DNA from: Streptomyces sp. FIT100
Lineage (GTDB): Bacteria > Actinomycetota > Actinomycetes > Streptomycetales > Streptomycetaceae
Assembly (NCBI RefSeq): GCF_024584805.1
Contig: NZ_CP075715.1
Coordinates: 3,468,026-3,532,025 of the forward strand
Reading direction: 5' to 3'
DNA: 64,000 nucleotides
Shown here: positions 12,953-21,005 of the stretch, piece by piece
How the letters are laid out: each line of letters begins with the position of its first letter
Numbering within the stretch: position 1 is the first letter of the stretch
Position numbers and translations under genes: made by a program
Notes under the pieces: generated by a model
Seen by the model: the letters and a program-made list of their open reading frames with translations, nothing else
Databases searched by the model: none
What the model was told of the DNA's origin: nothing

Positions 12953-13335
12953 CGCACCATCTCGACCTCAGTCAGCTGCTCTGGACCGCGGAGCGGCTCC
13001 CGGGGGATCCGCAGGCGGACGACTACGGCTCCCTGATCGCGGCGGTGGACCGCGCGAGCTCCGCCGCATTCGGCTACGAGGTGTACGGATCGGTACCGCT
13101 GAAGGCGGCGGCCCTGTTCCAGACCATCGCCCTGCTCCAGCCGCTGGAGCACAGCAACAAGACGTTCGCGTTCGCGGCGGCCCGCTCTTTCATGCGGGCC
13201 AACGGGCAGATCCTGCGGCCGAAGCCCGACCAGCTCAGCGAGTTGCTGGCGGACATCCAGCCGGGTGCACGCGGGGTGCGCGCCATCGCCGAGCAGCTGG
13301 CCCAGTGGGCGCGGCCGCCGGGGGTGCAGGCGTAG
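12949..13335 (+). CDS. Fic/Doc-like toxin with degenerate active site
   Basis: A 128-residue protein of Doc size. Doc enzymes carry HPFxDGNKR, whose His is essential for AMP or phosphate transfer. Here the aligned segment reads QPLEHSNKTF, so His is replaced by Gln, Asp-Gly by His-Ser and the final Arg by Thr. The following helix FAAARSFMRANGQIL matches Doc. Related Streptomyces proteins with ALERSN at this place are annotated as Fic-family toxin components (recalled, not checked). Transfer chemistry of the usual kind is therefore unlikely. It is coupled to the upstream antitoxin gene. Confidence 0.8.
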   Translation: MTHHLDLSQLLWTAERLPGDPQADDYGSLIAAVDRASSAAFGYEVYGSVPLKAAALFQTIALLQPLEHSNKTFAFAAARSFMRANGQILRPKPDQLSELLADIQPGARGVRAIAEQLAQWARPPGVQA

Positions 13336-13359
13336 GCCACCACCCCCGGCCCCGTACGG

Positions 13360-14778
13360 CTACGCGGCCGCCACCAGCTCCTGCTCCTCGCGCTCCTCGC
13401 GCCGCTCCCGCGGCACGAACCGCACGTGCTGCCGTCCCCGCCGCAGGTCCACCTTGACGCGCAGGTCCCCGGCCCTGGCCAGGATCAGGCCGATCGCGAC
13501 GGCCGCGGCGATCGCGACCGCGCCTCCCGTCGCGAAGCCGGCACGGACGCCGTACGTGTCCGTGATCCAGCCGACGATCGGCGCTCCCAGCGGGGTGCCG
13601 CCGACGAAGACCATCATGTAGAGGCTCATCACCCGGCCGCGCATCACCGGGTCCGTGGCCATCTGGACCGACGAGTTGGCCGTGACGTTGACCGTCAGGC
13701 CCACCATGCCGATGGGCACGAGCAGCAGCGCGAAGAGCCAGAAGGCGGGCGAGAGGGCGGCGGCGATCTCCAGTACGCCGAACAGCACCGCCGCGCCGAC
13801 CAGCATCCGCAGCCGGGACGTGGCGCGCCGCGCGGACAGCAGCGCCCCGGCCAGGGAGCCGGCCGCCATCAACGTGTTGAACAGGCCGTATGTGCCGGCG
13901 CCCGCGTGGAAGACCTTGTCGGCGAACGCGGTCAGCCAGATCGGGAAGTTGAAGGCGAACGTGCCGATGAAGCCGACGAGGACGATCGGCCAGATCAGCT
14001 CGGGCCGCCCGGCGACGTACCGCAGACCCTCCCGCAGCTGGCCCTTGCCGCGCGGCACGCGCTCCACCTTGTGCAGCTCGCTCGTGCGCATCAGCAGCAG
14101 CCCGGTGATCGGGGCGAGGAAGGACAGGCCGTTGAGCAGGAACGCCCAGCCGCTGCCGACGGCCGTGATCAGCACACCGGCGACGGCCGGGCCGACGAGC
14201 CGCGCGGACTGGAAGTTCGCGGAGTTGAGGCTGACGGCGTTCCGCAGCTGGTTCGGGCCGACCATCTCGGAGACGAAGGACTGGCGGGTCGGGTTGTCGA
14301 CGACCGTGACCATGCCGAGCAGGAAGGCGATGAGGTAGACGTGCCAGACCTGCACATGGCCGGAAAGCGTCAGTACGGCGAGTGCGAGCCCGCACAGGCC
14401 GAGCGCGCCCTGGCTGAAGAGGAGGAGGCGGCGCTTCGGATAGCGGTCGGCGATGACGCCGCCGTACAGGCCGAAGAGCAGCATCGGCAGGAACTGGAGG
14501 GCCGTGGTGATGCCGACGGCCGCGGCGGAGCCCGTGAGGCTGAGGACGAGCCAGTCCTGGGTGATACGGGCCATCCAGGTGCCCGTGTTGGAGACGATGG
14601 CTCCGCTGAAGAACAGCCGGTAGTTGCGGATCTTCAGCGAGCTGAAGGTGCCCCGGGCGGCGCCGGAGCCGGCCTCGGCGGCCGTCTCGGTGCGGGTGTC
14701 GGTGTCGCTGTCGGTGCGGGTGTCGTTGGTGCGTGGGTCCGGTCCGGGTGCGGAGTCTGCTCCGGGTCCCGTACTCAA
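13360..14778 (-). CDS. MFS exporter (EntS/MFS_3-like)
   Basis: A 472-residue, 12-helix major facilitator. The conserved loop 2-3 motif appears as GVIADRYPKRRLLL, and FLLGMVTVVDNPTRQSFV is typical of the MFS_3 group that exports drugs and siderophores. The C-terminal tail is charged. The TTG at 14778 was chosen because AGGAGG lies about 10 nt upstream; the longer frame to 14862 would overlap the marR gene region. The gap to the MarR gene is 29 bp, so the two form an operon and the exporter is probably derepressed by the MarR ligand. The substrate is unknown. Confidence 0.88.
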   Translation of the reverse strand: MSTGPGADSAPGPDPRTNDTRTDSDTDTRTETAAEAGSGAARGTFSSLKIRNYRLFFSGAIVSNTGTWMARITQDWLVLSLTGSAAAVGITTALQFLPMLLFGLYGGVIADRYPKRRLLLFSQGALGLCGLALAVLTLSGHVQVWHVYLIAFLLGMVTVVDNPTRQSFVSEMVGPNQLRNAVSLNSANFQSARLVGPAVAGVLITAVGSGWAFLLNGLSFLAPITGLLLMRTSELHKVERVPRGKGQLREGLRYVAGRPELIWPIVLVGFIGTFAFNFPIWLTAFADKVFHAGAGTYGLFNTLMAAGSLAGALLSARRATSRLRMLVGAAVLFGVLEIAAALSPAFWLFALLLVPIGMVGLTVNVTANSSVQMATDPVMRGRVMSLYMMVFVGGTPLGAPIVGWITDTYGVRAGFATGGAVAIAAAVAIGLILARAGDLRVKVDLRRGRQHVRFVPRERREEREEQELVAAA

Positions 14779-14807
14779 AAGGGTTCGCCTCCTCAGCGGT
14801 CGTGCGG

Positions 14808-15245
14808 CTACAGGTGTGCGAGCTTCTCCAGTACGGGGGCGGCGGCGCGCAGCTTGGCCCACTCGTCCTCGTCCAGGCCCTCGACGAGCGACGCCAGCCA
14901 GGCGTTCCGCTTGCGACGGCTTTCCTCGAGCATGGTCTCGGCCTGCTCGGTCTGGGTGACCACCTTCTGCCGGCGGTCATCCGGATGCGGCTCCAGCCGG
15001 ACCAGCCCCTTGGCTTCCAGCAGCGCGACGATGCGGGTCATCGACGGCGGCTGGACGTGCTCCTTGCGGGCCAGCTCACCGGGGGTGGCGGAACCGCAGA
15101 GGGACAGTGTGCCGAGCACCGACATCTCGGTCGGGCTCAGCGATTCGTCGACGCGCTGGTGCTTCAGGCGCCGGCCCAGCCGCATGACGGCCGAACGCAA
15201 TGAGTTCACGGCGGCTGCGTTGTCGCCGTGGGACAGATCAGGCAT
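14808..15245 (-). CDS. MarR-family transcriptional regulator
   Basis: A 145-residue winged-helix regulator. The recognition region is SATPGELARKEHVQPPSMTR and the wing is VRLEPHPDDRRQKVV, with the MarR signature DxRxxxV. It is likely to repress itself and the MFS exporter downstream. The ATG at 15245 is preceded 7 nt upstream by TATTCT, a good -10 box, so the mRNA may be leaderless. A dyad spans this promoter. Confidence 0.92.
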   Translation of the reverse strand: MPDLSHGDNAAAVNSLRSAVMRLGRRLKHQRVDESLSPTEMSVLGTLSLCGSATPGELARKEHVQPPSMTRIVALLEAKGLVRLEPHPDDRRQKVVTQTEQAETMLEESRRKRNAWLASLVEGLDEDEWAKLRAAAPVLEKLAHL

Positions 15246-15248
15246 GTT

Positions 15249-15278
15249 CTTTAGAATACCTCATTACCCAACCTAAAG
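15249..15278. promoter_or_regulatory. putative MarR operator over a leaderless promoter
   Basis: CTTTAG (15249-15254) and CTAAAG (15273-15278) are inverted arms of a 30-bp AT-rich element in otherwise GC-rich DNA. On the minus strand the -10 box TATTCT (15258-15253) lies inside it, 7 nt from the MarR ATG. Binding here would block transcription. Confidence 0.5.
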
Positions 15279-15377
15279 ACCAGGGGGTTTCGGGTCGGCT
15301 GGATGTATCACCCAAATGAGTGAGACGCATCCGGAAAGTGACGCACCGACGGGATCCGGCCAGCGACCCTGGGTGAC

Positions 15378-15587
15378 ATGGCAACGACAGCATCGACCGC
15401 AGCGGCGTCATCGACCGTGCTCAGCCTCCGGATAGACGGGGAGCTGCTCGACCGGTTGCGGCAGCACGCCGCCAAACGCGGAATGAGCGTCCAGGACTAC
15501 GTGGTCCGGACGCTCATTCGCGACGACTTCGACGAACGCTTCAAGACGGCCGTCGAGGAGACGGAGAAGTTCTACGGCCCGGCATGA
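15378..15587 (+). CDS. orphan ribbon-helix-helix protein
   Basis: A 69-residue protein. LSLRIDGELLDRLRQHAAKR and GMSVQDYVVRTLIRDDFDER align closely with the antitoxin at 12707, including the FYG/LYG ending. No toxin gene follows; the next gene is a convergent permease. It may be a stand-alone regulator, an orphan antitoxin able to cross-talk with the Fic-type pair 2.5 kb away, or the remnant of a second module. ATG 15378 gives an Ala/Ser/Thr-rich N-terminus before the fold. Confidence 0.8.
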   Translation: MATTASTAAASSTVLSLRIDGELLDRLRQHAAKRGMSVQDYVVRTLIRDDFDERFKTAVEETEKFYGPA

Positions 15588-15614
15588 GGCCGCTTCTCCG
15601 AGGGTCGAGGGGCC

Positions 15615-17108
15615 TTACGTGAGGCCCAGCGCGGGCATCGCGTAGTAGAAGACGAACACCGCGGACACGACGTACATCGCCACCGGCACCTCACGCCCGC
15701 GCCCGGTCACCAGCCGCAGCACGCTGAAGGCGATGAAGCCGATCCCGATGCCGTTGGTGATCGAGTACGTGAACGGCATCATCACCATCGCCAGGAAGGC
15801 CGGAACGGCGATCGTGAAGTCGCTCCAGTCGATGTCCTTGACCGACCCGGCGAGGATCAGGAAGCCCACCGCCAGCAGTGCGGGCGTCGCAGCCTGGGAC
15901 GGAACCATCGTCGCGAGCGGCGTCAGGAACAGCGCCACCGAGAACAGCGCACCGGTGACGACGGAGGCCAGACCGGTGCGGGCGCCCTCGCCGACGCCCG
16001 CCGTGGACTCCACGAAGCAGGTGTTGGCGGACGACGAGGTGGCACCGCCCGCGGCGACCGCGATGCCGTCGACGATCAGCACCTTGTTGATGCCGGGGAA
16101 GTTGCCCTGCTTGTCCATGAGCTTGGCCTCGTCGCCGATGCCCAGGATCGTGCCCATCGCGTCGAAGAAGCAGGACAGCAGCACGGTGAAGACGAACAGC
16201 GCACCGGTGAGACAGCCGACCTTCTCGAAGCCGCCGAACAGGCTGACCTGTCCGACCAGGCCGAAGTCGGGCGTCGCGACCGGGTTGCCCGGCCACTGCG
16301 GGACGGTGAGGCCCCACGCCTCGCCCGGCAGATTCGCGATCAGCTGGATGGCGACCGCGACGACCGTCATCACGACGATCGAGATCAGGATCGCGCCGGG
16401 CACCTTGCGGATGATCAGCGCGAGGGTGAGCAGCGCGCCGAGGACGAAGACCAGGACCGGCCAGCCGGAGAGGTGGCCGGTGAGGCCGAGCTGGAGCGGG
16501 ACGGTGGTGTGGGCGGCGTCCGGGATCCGGGAGACGAAGCCGGAGTCGACGAGGCCGATCAGCATGATGAAGAGGCCGATACCTATCGCGATGCCCTTGC
16601 GCAGGCCGAGCGGCACGGCGTTCATGACCCGTTCGCGCAGGCCTGTCGCGACGAGCAGCATCACGACGAGACCGGCGAGCACCACCATGCCCATCGCGTC
16701 CGGCCAGCTCATCCGCGGGGCGAGCTGGAGGGCGACGACCGTGTTCACTCCGAGGCCGGCGGCGAGCGCGATCGGGACGTTGCCGATGACGCCCATGAGG
16801 AGGGTGGAGAAGGCGGCGGTGAGCACGGTGGCGGTGACCAGCTGGCCGCCGTCGAGCTGGTGCCCGTACATGTCCTTCGCGCTGCCGAGGATGATCGGGT
16901 TCAGCACGATGATGTAGGCCATCGCGAAGAAGGTCGCGAAGCCGCCGCGGACCTCACGGGGGAGGGTGGAGCCGCGCTGGGAGATCTTGAAGTAGCGGTC
17001 GACACGGGCGAGGGCACCGGAACCGGCGGGGCCGGAGTCCGGACGCTGCGGCTGCTGCGACTGCTTCGGCTGCTGGGCGTCCGCAGGGGCGGTGGCCGTG
17101 GGGGGCAT
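15615..17108 (-). CDS. NCS2 purine permease (AzgA-like)
   Basis: A 497-residue integral membrane protein with about 12-14 hydrophobic segments. GGFATFFAMAYIIVLNPIIL, ALAAGLGVNTVVALQL and the re-entrant motif ATSSSANTCFVESTAGVGEG identify the AzgA branch of the NCS2/NAT family, which imports adenine, guanine or hypoxanthine with protons. ATG 17108 was preferred to 17123 because GAGG lies 7 nt upstream. A divergent promoter with two dyads lies upstream, shared with the DUF2530 gene. Confidence 0.92.
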   Translation of the reverse strand: MPPTATAPADAQQPKQSQQPQRPDSGPAGSGALARVDRYFKISQRGSTLPREVRGGFATFFAMAYIIVLNPIILGSAKDMYGHQLDGGQLVTATVLTAAFSTLLMGVIGNVPIALAAGLGVNTVVALQLAPRMSWPDAMGMVVLAGLVVMLLVATGLRERVMNAVPLGLRKGIAIGIGLFIMLIGLVDSGFVSRIPDAAHTTVPLQLGLTGHLSGWPVLVFVLGALLTLALIIRKVPGAILISIVVMTVVAVAIQLIANLPGEAWGLTVPQWPGNPVATPDFGLVGQVSLFGGFEKVGCLTGALFVFTVLLSCFFDAMGTILGIGDEAKLMDKQGNFPGINKVLIVDGIAVAAGGATSSSANTCFVESTAGVGEGARTGLASVVTGALFSVALFLTPLATMVPSQAATPALLAVGFLILAGSVKDIDWSDFTIAVPAFLAMVMMPFTYSITNGIGIGFIAFSVLRLVTGRGREVPVAMYVVSAVFVFYYAMPALGLT

Positions 17109-17152
17109 GCGAGACCTCGTCAAGGGGTGGTTCTTGGCCGATTTCTTGGATG

Positions 17153-17197
17153 TTCATACGAATGAAACCGGTCGGACGCAAACCGCTTCAGTATGAA
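17153..17197. promoter_or_regulatory. paired dyads in the permease/DUF2530 promoter region
   Basis: TTCAT-ACGA-ATGAA (17153-17166) and TTCA-GTA-TGAA (17187-17197) are two related inverted repeats 20 bp apart, in a locally AT-rich stretch 45-90 bp upstream of the permease start. They look like binding sites for one dimeric repressor, perhaps a purine-responsive one. Confidence 0.4.
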
Positions 17198-17275
17198 CGT
17201 ATAAGCGAAAGATCGGTATCTCCGCGCGTAGACACCTGCAGTGGAGGGGCTCCGAGGGGCCGACCGGGGTCCACC

Positions 17276-17281
17276 TACACT
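17276..17281 (+). promoter_or_regulatory. -10 box of leaderless DUF2530 gene
   Basis: TACACT ends 6 nt before the ATG at 17288, the same spacing as at serC and other genes here, predicting a leaderless transcript. Confidence 0.4.
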
Positions 17282-17287
17282 GACCGC

Positions 17288-17557
17288 ATGGCGAAGTGGA
17301 CCCCCAAGCACGAGGCACCCGAACCCCTGGAGGGTCCGGTCGTCGCCACGATCACCGGCGGCACGATCCTGTGGTTCGTCCTCTTCCTGGTGCAGGTCCC
17401 CTTCTACGGCTGGTTCGCCGAGCGCGACCTCGGCTGGTGGGTCTGGACCTGCCTGGCCGGCGGCGGACTCGGGATCATCGGGATCTGGTACGTGCGCAAG
17501 CGCGACAGGGCGATCAAGCGCGCGGAGGCGGACGCCGGGGCCGAACGCCGGGAGTGA
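17288..17557 (+). CDS. DUF2530 membrane protein
   Basis: An 89-residue protein. A polar head (MAKWTPKHEAPEPLEGP) is followed by two transmembrane helices, GGTILWFVLFLVQVPFYGW and WWVWTCLAGGGLGIIGIWYV, and a charged tail. This is the actinobacterial DUF2530 family, whose role is unknown. The sequence WFAERDLGWWVWTC is conserved in the family. It is transcribed away from the purine permease and probably from its own promoter. Confidence 0.85.
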   Translation: MAKWTPKHEAPEPLEGPVVATITGGTILWFVLFLVQVPFYGWFAERDLGWWVWTCLAGGGLGIIGIWYVRKRDRAIKRAEADAGAERRE

Positions 17558-17608
17558 AGAGGCTCCCCCACCCGCCCCCTGACGGACTCCCCCGGCGGAC
17601 CCTGCCTT

Positions 17609-17640
17609 CCCCCTGATGTTCACCCCGCTCAGGGGGTGAA
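17609..17640 (+). promoter_or_regulatory. two mutually exclusive hairpins before ctpE
   Basis: Hairpin 1 pairs CCCCCTGA (17609-17616) with TCAGGGGG (17629-17636). Hairpin 2 pairs TTCACCCC (17619-17626) with GGGGTGAA (17633-17640). They share bases, so only one can form. The element lies 30 nt upstream of the ctpE start; it may simply end DUF2530 transcription or act as a switch. Confidence 0.45.
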
Positions 17641-17669
17641 GGCCGCCCGTCGGCCGTACCGTCGAGAAC

Positions 17670-20123
17670 ATGACGCAGCGGTCGGAGATCGGCAGCAACG
17701 AGCCCCAGCACTACGCCACCGCGGCCATCGACGCGGGCGCGGAGCTCGACCCCGTGCACCCCGTGACGCCGCCGGTGCTGCACCGGCCCGGCGGGCTCAC
17801 CGCCGCCGAGGTGGCGGAGCGCATCGCGCGCGGTGAGGTCAACGACGTACCCGTACGCAGCAGTCGCTCCGCGGTCGACATCATCCGTGGCAACGTCTTC
17901 AACCGCTTCAACGCGATCATCGGCGTGCTGTGGGTGATCATGTTCTTCGTCGCGCCGTTCCAGGACACCCTCTTCGGCTTCGTCATCCTGGCCAACACCG
18001 GCATCGGCATCATCCAGGAACTCCGCGCCAAGAAGACCCTCGACGGGCTCGCCGTCATCGGCGAGGCGAAACCCGTCGTCCGGCGCGACGGCGTCGCCGG
18101 CGAGGTGTCCACGTCCGAGATCGTGCTCGGCGACCTGATCGAACTCGGCCCGGGCGACAAGGTCGTCGTGGACGGCGAGGTCGCCGAGGCCGACAGCCTC
18201 GAGGTCGACGAGTCGCTGCTCACCGGCGAGGCCGACCCGGTCCTCAAGCGGCGCGGCGACCGGATGATGTCCGGCAGCTTCGTCGTGGCGGGCAGCGGCG
18301 CCTTCACCGCCACCAAGGTCGGGCGCGAGGCGTACGCCGCACAGCTCGCCGAGGAGGCGTCCCGCTTCACGCTCGTCCACTCCGAGCTGCGCAGCGGCAT
18401 CTCCACGATCCTCAAGTACGTGACGTGGATGATGATCCCGACCGCGACCGGGCTCATCATCAGCCAGCTGCTGGTGAAGGGCGACAACCTCAAGGACTCC
18501 ATCGCCCGCACCGTCGGCGGCATCGTCCCGATGATCCCCGAGGGCCTCGTGCTCCTCACCTCCGTCGCCTTCGCGATCGGCGTCATCCGGCTCGGCCGCA
18601 AGCAGTGCCTGGTCCAGGAGCTGCCCGCGATCGAAGGGCTCGCCCGCGTCGACGTCGTCTGCCTGGACAAGACCGGCACGCTCACCGAGGGCGGCATGGA
18701 CGTCACCGAGCTGCGCACCCTCGACGGCCACGACGAGGCGTACGTACGCAAGGTCCTCGGCGCGCTCGGCGAGTCCGACCCACGGCCCAACGCCTCGCTC
18801 CAGGCGATCATCGACGCCTGTCCGGACAGCGAGGAATGGCGCTGCGTCGAGTCGCTGCCCTTCTCCTCCGCCCGCAAGTACAGCGGCGCCGCGTTCAGCG
18901 AGGGCGACGGCCAGAGCTCCACCTGGCTGCTCGGCGCGCCCGATGTGCTGCTGCCCGAGAAGGACCCGGCCCTCGCCGACATCGACCGCCTCAACGAGCA
19001 GGGGCTGCGGGTGCTGCTGCTCGCCCGAGCCGCCGGGGAGCTCGACGCCCACGACGTCGCCACGGGCGCCCGGCCCGCCGCCCTGGTCGTCCTGGAGCAG
19101 CGGCTGCGGCCCGACGCCGCGGACACCCTCCGGTACTTCGCCGACCAGGACGTCACCGCGAAGGTCATCTCCGGCGACAACGCGGTCTCCGTGAGCGCGG
19201 TGGCCGAGAAGGTCGGTGTTCCCGGCGCCGGGAACACCGTGGACGCCCGCCGGCTCCCTGCCGAGCGGGACGCGATGGCGGCCGAGCTCGACAAGAACGC
19301 GGTCTTCGGCCGCGTCACCCCGCAGCAGAAGCGGGACATGGTCGGCGCGCTCCAGTCCCGCGGCCACACGGTCGCGATGACCGGCGACGGCGTCAACGAC
19401 GTCCTCGCCCTCAAGGACGCCGACATCGGCGTCTCGATGGGCTCCGGCTCGGAGGCGACGAAGGCGGTCGCCCAGATCGTCCTGCTGAACAACAGCTTCG
19501 CCACCCTGCCGTCGGTCGTCGCCGAGGGCCGCCGCGTCATCGGCAACATCACCCGGGTCGCGACGCTCTTCCTGACGAAGACCGTCTACTCGGTGCTGCT
19601 CGCGATCCTCGTGGTCGTGGCGCAGGTGGAGTACCCCTTCCTGCCCCGCCATCTGACCCTGCTGTCGACGCTGACGATCGGCGTCCCGGCCTTCTTCCTG
19701 GCCCTGGCCCCCAACAAGGAGCGCGCCAAGCCGCACTTCGTCCGCCGGGTCATGCGGTACTCGATCCCGGGCGGCATCGTCGCCGCGGCCGCGACCTTCG
19801 CGACGTACCTCCTGGCCCGCTCCCACTACAGCGGCCCCGGTGCCCTGGAGGCCGAGACCAGCGCGGCGACGCTGACCCTCTTCCTGGTCGCCATGTGGGT
19901 CCTCGCGATCGTCGCCCGCCCCTACACATGGTGGCGGGTCGGGCTGGTCGCGGCGATGGGGCTGTGCTTCCTGGTCGTGCTGGCGGTGCCGTCGCTCCAG
20001 GACTTCTTCGCGCTGAAGCTGGTGGGCACGACGATGCCGTGGGCGGCGGTGGCGATCGCCGCGGTGGCGTCGGTGCTGCTGGAGTTCGCGTGGCGGTGGG
20101 TGGACCGGCGCTTCCCGGCGTGA
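17670..20123 (+). CDS. ctpE: P-type cation ATPase, CtpE-like
   Basis: An 817-residue membrane pump. The A-domain loop is ESLLTGEADP, the phosphorylation motif is CLDKTGTLTEGG with Asp at 333, and the hinge is AMTGDGVNDVLALKDADIGV. The M4 motif is PMIPEGLVLLTSVAF, lacking the CPC of heavy-metal pumps. The PEGLVLLTS pattern and domain layout match mycobacterial CtpE, which imports calcium. Calcium is therefore the best guess. About eight membrane helices are visible, four C-terminal. The ATG at 17670 begins a soluble head. Two alternative hairpins lie upstream. Confidence 0.9.
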   Translation: MTQRSEIGSNEPQHYATAAIDAGAELDPVHPVTPPVLHRPGGLTAAEVAERIARGEVNDVPVRSSRSAVDIIRGNVFNRFNAIIGVLWVIMFFVAPFQDTLFGFVILANTGIGIIQELRAKKTLDGLAVIGEAKPVVRRDGVAGEVSTSEIVLGDLIELGPGDKVVVDGEVAEADSLEVDESLLTGEADPVLKRRGDRMMSGSFVVAGSGAFTATKVGREAYAAQLAEEASRFTLVHSELRSGISTILKYVTWMMIPTATGLIISQLLVKGDNLKDSIARTVGGIVPMIPEGLVLLTSVAFAIGVIRLGRKQCLVQELPAIEGLARVDVVCLDKTGTLTEGGMDVTELRTLDGHDEAYVRKVLGALGESDPRPNASLQAIIDACPDSEEWRCVESLPFSSARKYSGAAFSEGDGQSSTWLLGAPDVLLPEKDPALADIDRLNEQGLRVLLLARAAGELDAHDVATGARPAALVVLEQRLRPDAADTLRYFADQDVTAKVISGDNAVSVSAVAEKVGVPGAGNTVDARRLPAERDAMAAELDKNAVFGRVTPQQKRDMVGALQSRGHTVAMTGDGVNDVLALKDADIGVSMGSGSEATKAVAQIVLLNNSFATLPSVVAEGRRVIGNITRVATLFLTKTVYSVLLAILVVVAQVEYPFLPRHLTLLSTLTIGVPAFFLALAPNKERAKPHFVRRVMRYSIPGGIVAAAATFATYLLARSHYSGPGALEAETSAATLTLFLVAMWVLAIVARPYTWWRVGLVAAMGLCFLVVLAVPSLQDFFALKLVGTTMPWAAVAIAAVASVLLEFAWRWVDRRFPA

Positions 20124-20171
20124 CCGGCATGGCCGGCATGGCCGGCGTGACCTCCGCACCTCCGCAGGGCC

Positions 20172-20363
20172 CTAGGGAGTGTCTTCAAGGGCGGGCCCGG
20201 CGGCGTCTGGTGCGTGCGATCGCAAGGCGGAGGAGGGAGTCCATGCGGTGGGGGCACCTCCCGTGCCCGAAGGGCTACGGGGGTGGGGGCACCTCCCAGG
20301 CGCGAGCTCTGGGGGAGCGTGCCAGGCGTCACCGGGCAGACGGGACTTTGAAGACACGACTTA
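20172..20363. mobile_element. MITE-like non-coding repeat element
   Basis: A roughly 190-bp element is bounded by perfect 10-bp inverted repeats GTGTCTTCAA (20179-20188) and TTGAAGACAC (20349-20358), extendable with mismatches to CTAG/TTAG ends. It has no ORF for a transposase. Inside, GGTGGGGGCACCTCCC occurs twice (near 20250 and 20282). I recall similar GTGCGTGCGATCGCAAGGCG sequences repeated in Streptomyces genomes. It abuts the stop codon of the broken gene to its right. Confidence 0.6.
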
Positions 20364-20893
20364 GTGGTCCTCGGCGCCGCCGGCCGGCCGGTACCGAAGG
20401 AGGACGTTGCCGGAGCGGAAGACGGTCACCGCCCCGGCTCTCAGTTCGATGCGGTCCTTCAGACCGGCGTACAGGCTCCGGCCACGGCCCAGCAGCACCG
20501 GATGCACCAGGATCCGCAGCTCGTCCACCAGCCCCCGCTCCAGCAGCGTCACGGTGAGTCCGGAGCTCCCGAAGACCGCGACGTCACCGGCGGATTCGGC
20601 CCGGAGGCGGGCCACCTCGGCGCCCAGATCGCCGCCCTCGGTGCCGTGACCTCGGGCATCCGCTCCGCGGCCTCGGCGGAGGTCCAGACCTCGGCGAAGT
20701 GCTCGTAGGTGCGCCGCCCCAGCAGCAGGGCACCCACTTCGCGGGTCTGGCGCAGGTTCCAGTCGAAGAACTCCTCGTCGTAGAGCCCCCAGTCCAGCTC
20801 CCCTCCGGGCCCCTCGTGATAGCCGTCGAGGGAACAGAACAGGAACGCGAACACCTGCTGCTGCCGGCCATGGGGCGTCGAGCCGTGGTCCAT
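20361..20893 (-). pseudogene. broken dihydrofolate reductase / RibD C-domain-like gene
   Basis: The N-terminal half is open from ATG 20893 (FAFLFCSLDGYHEGPGGELD, LLLGRRTYEHFAEVW, ERMPEVTA). The C-terminal half is open in another frame (GDLGAEVARLRAESAGDVAV, GLVDELRILVHPVLLGRG) to the stop at 20361. Between MPEVTA and GDLGAEV the usual segment of about 25-30 residues (typically ending in VxSRTL-like sequence and an N-T turn) is absent, and the frame shifts there, near 20645. An internal deletion that was not a multiple of three explains both. The product cannot be a normal reductase. Confidence 0.8.
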
Positions 20894-20912
20894 CTCGTCT
20901 CCTTCCGGTCAC

Positions 20913-20957
20913 CGCTGCACATCGCTGCACAGTGCACATCACTGCACATCACTGCAC
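20913..20957. repeat. 10-bp tandem repeat CTGCACATCR
   Basis: Four imperfect copies of CTGCACATC(A/G) lie just upstream of the broken reductase gene, in a 112-bp gap. They may be slippage products or half-sites. Confidence 0.5.
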
Positions 20958-21005
20958 GGGGACAGACCGGCCCCGATGACGGAACTCATCGGCGAGGGGG
21001 GTGTT

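Noticed and set aside
13336..15310. A 616-codon plus-strand ORF opposite the MFS and MarR genes
   Set aside because: The minus strand carries a 12-helix transporter and a winged-helix regulator; the plus frame is acidic low-complexity sequence.
17109..17287. Purine riboswitch before the permease
   Set aside because: The conserved three-way junction and loop sequences of the class were not found; the dyads fit a protein operator better.
17514..20159. An 881-codon minus-strand ORF opposite ctpE
   Set aside because: It is a high-GC shadow of the P-type ATPase, whose plus-strand product has all catalytic motifs.
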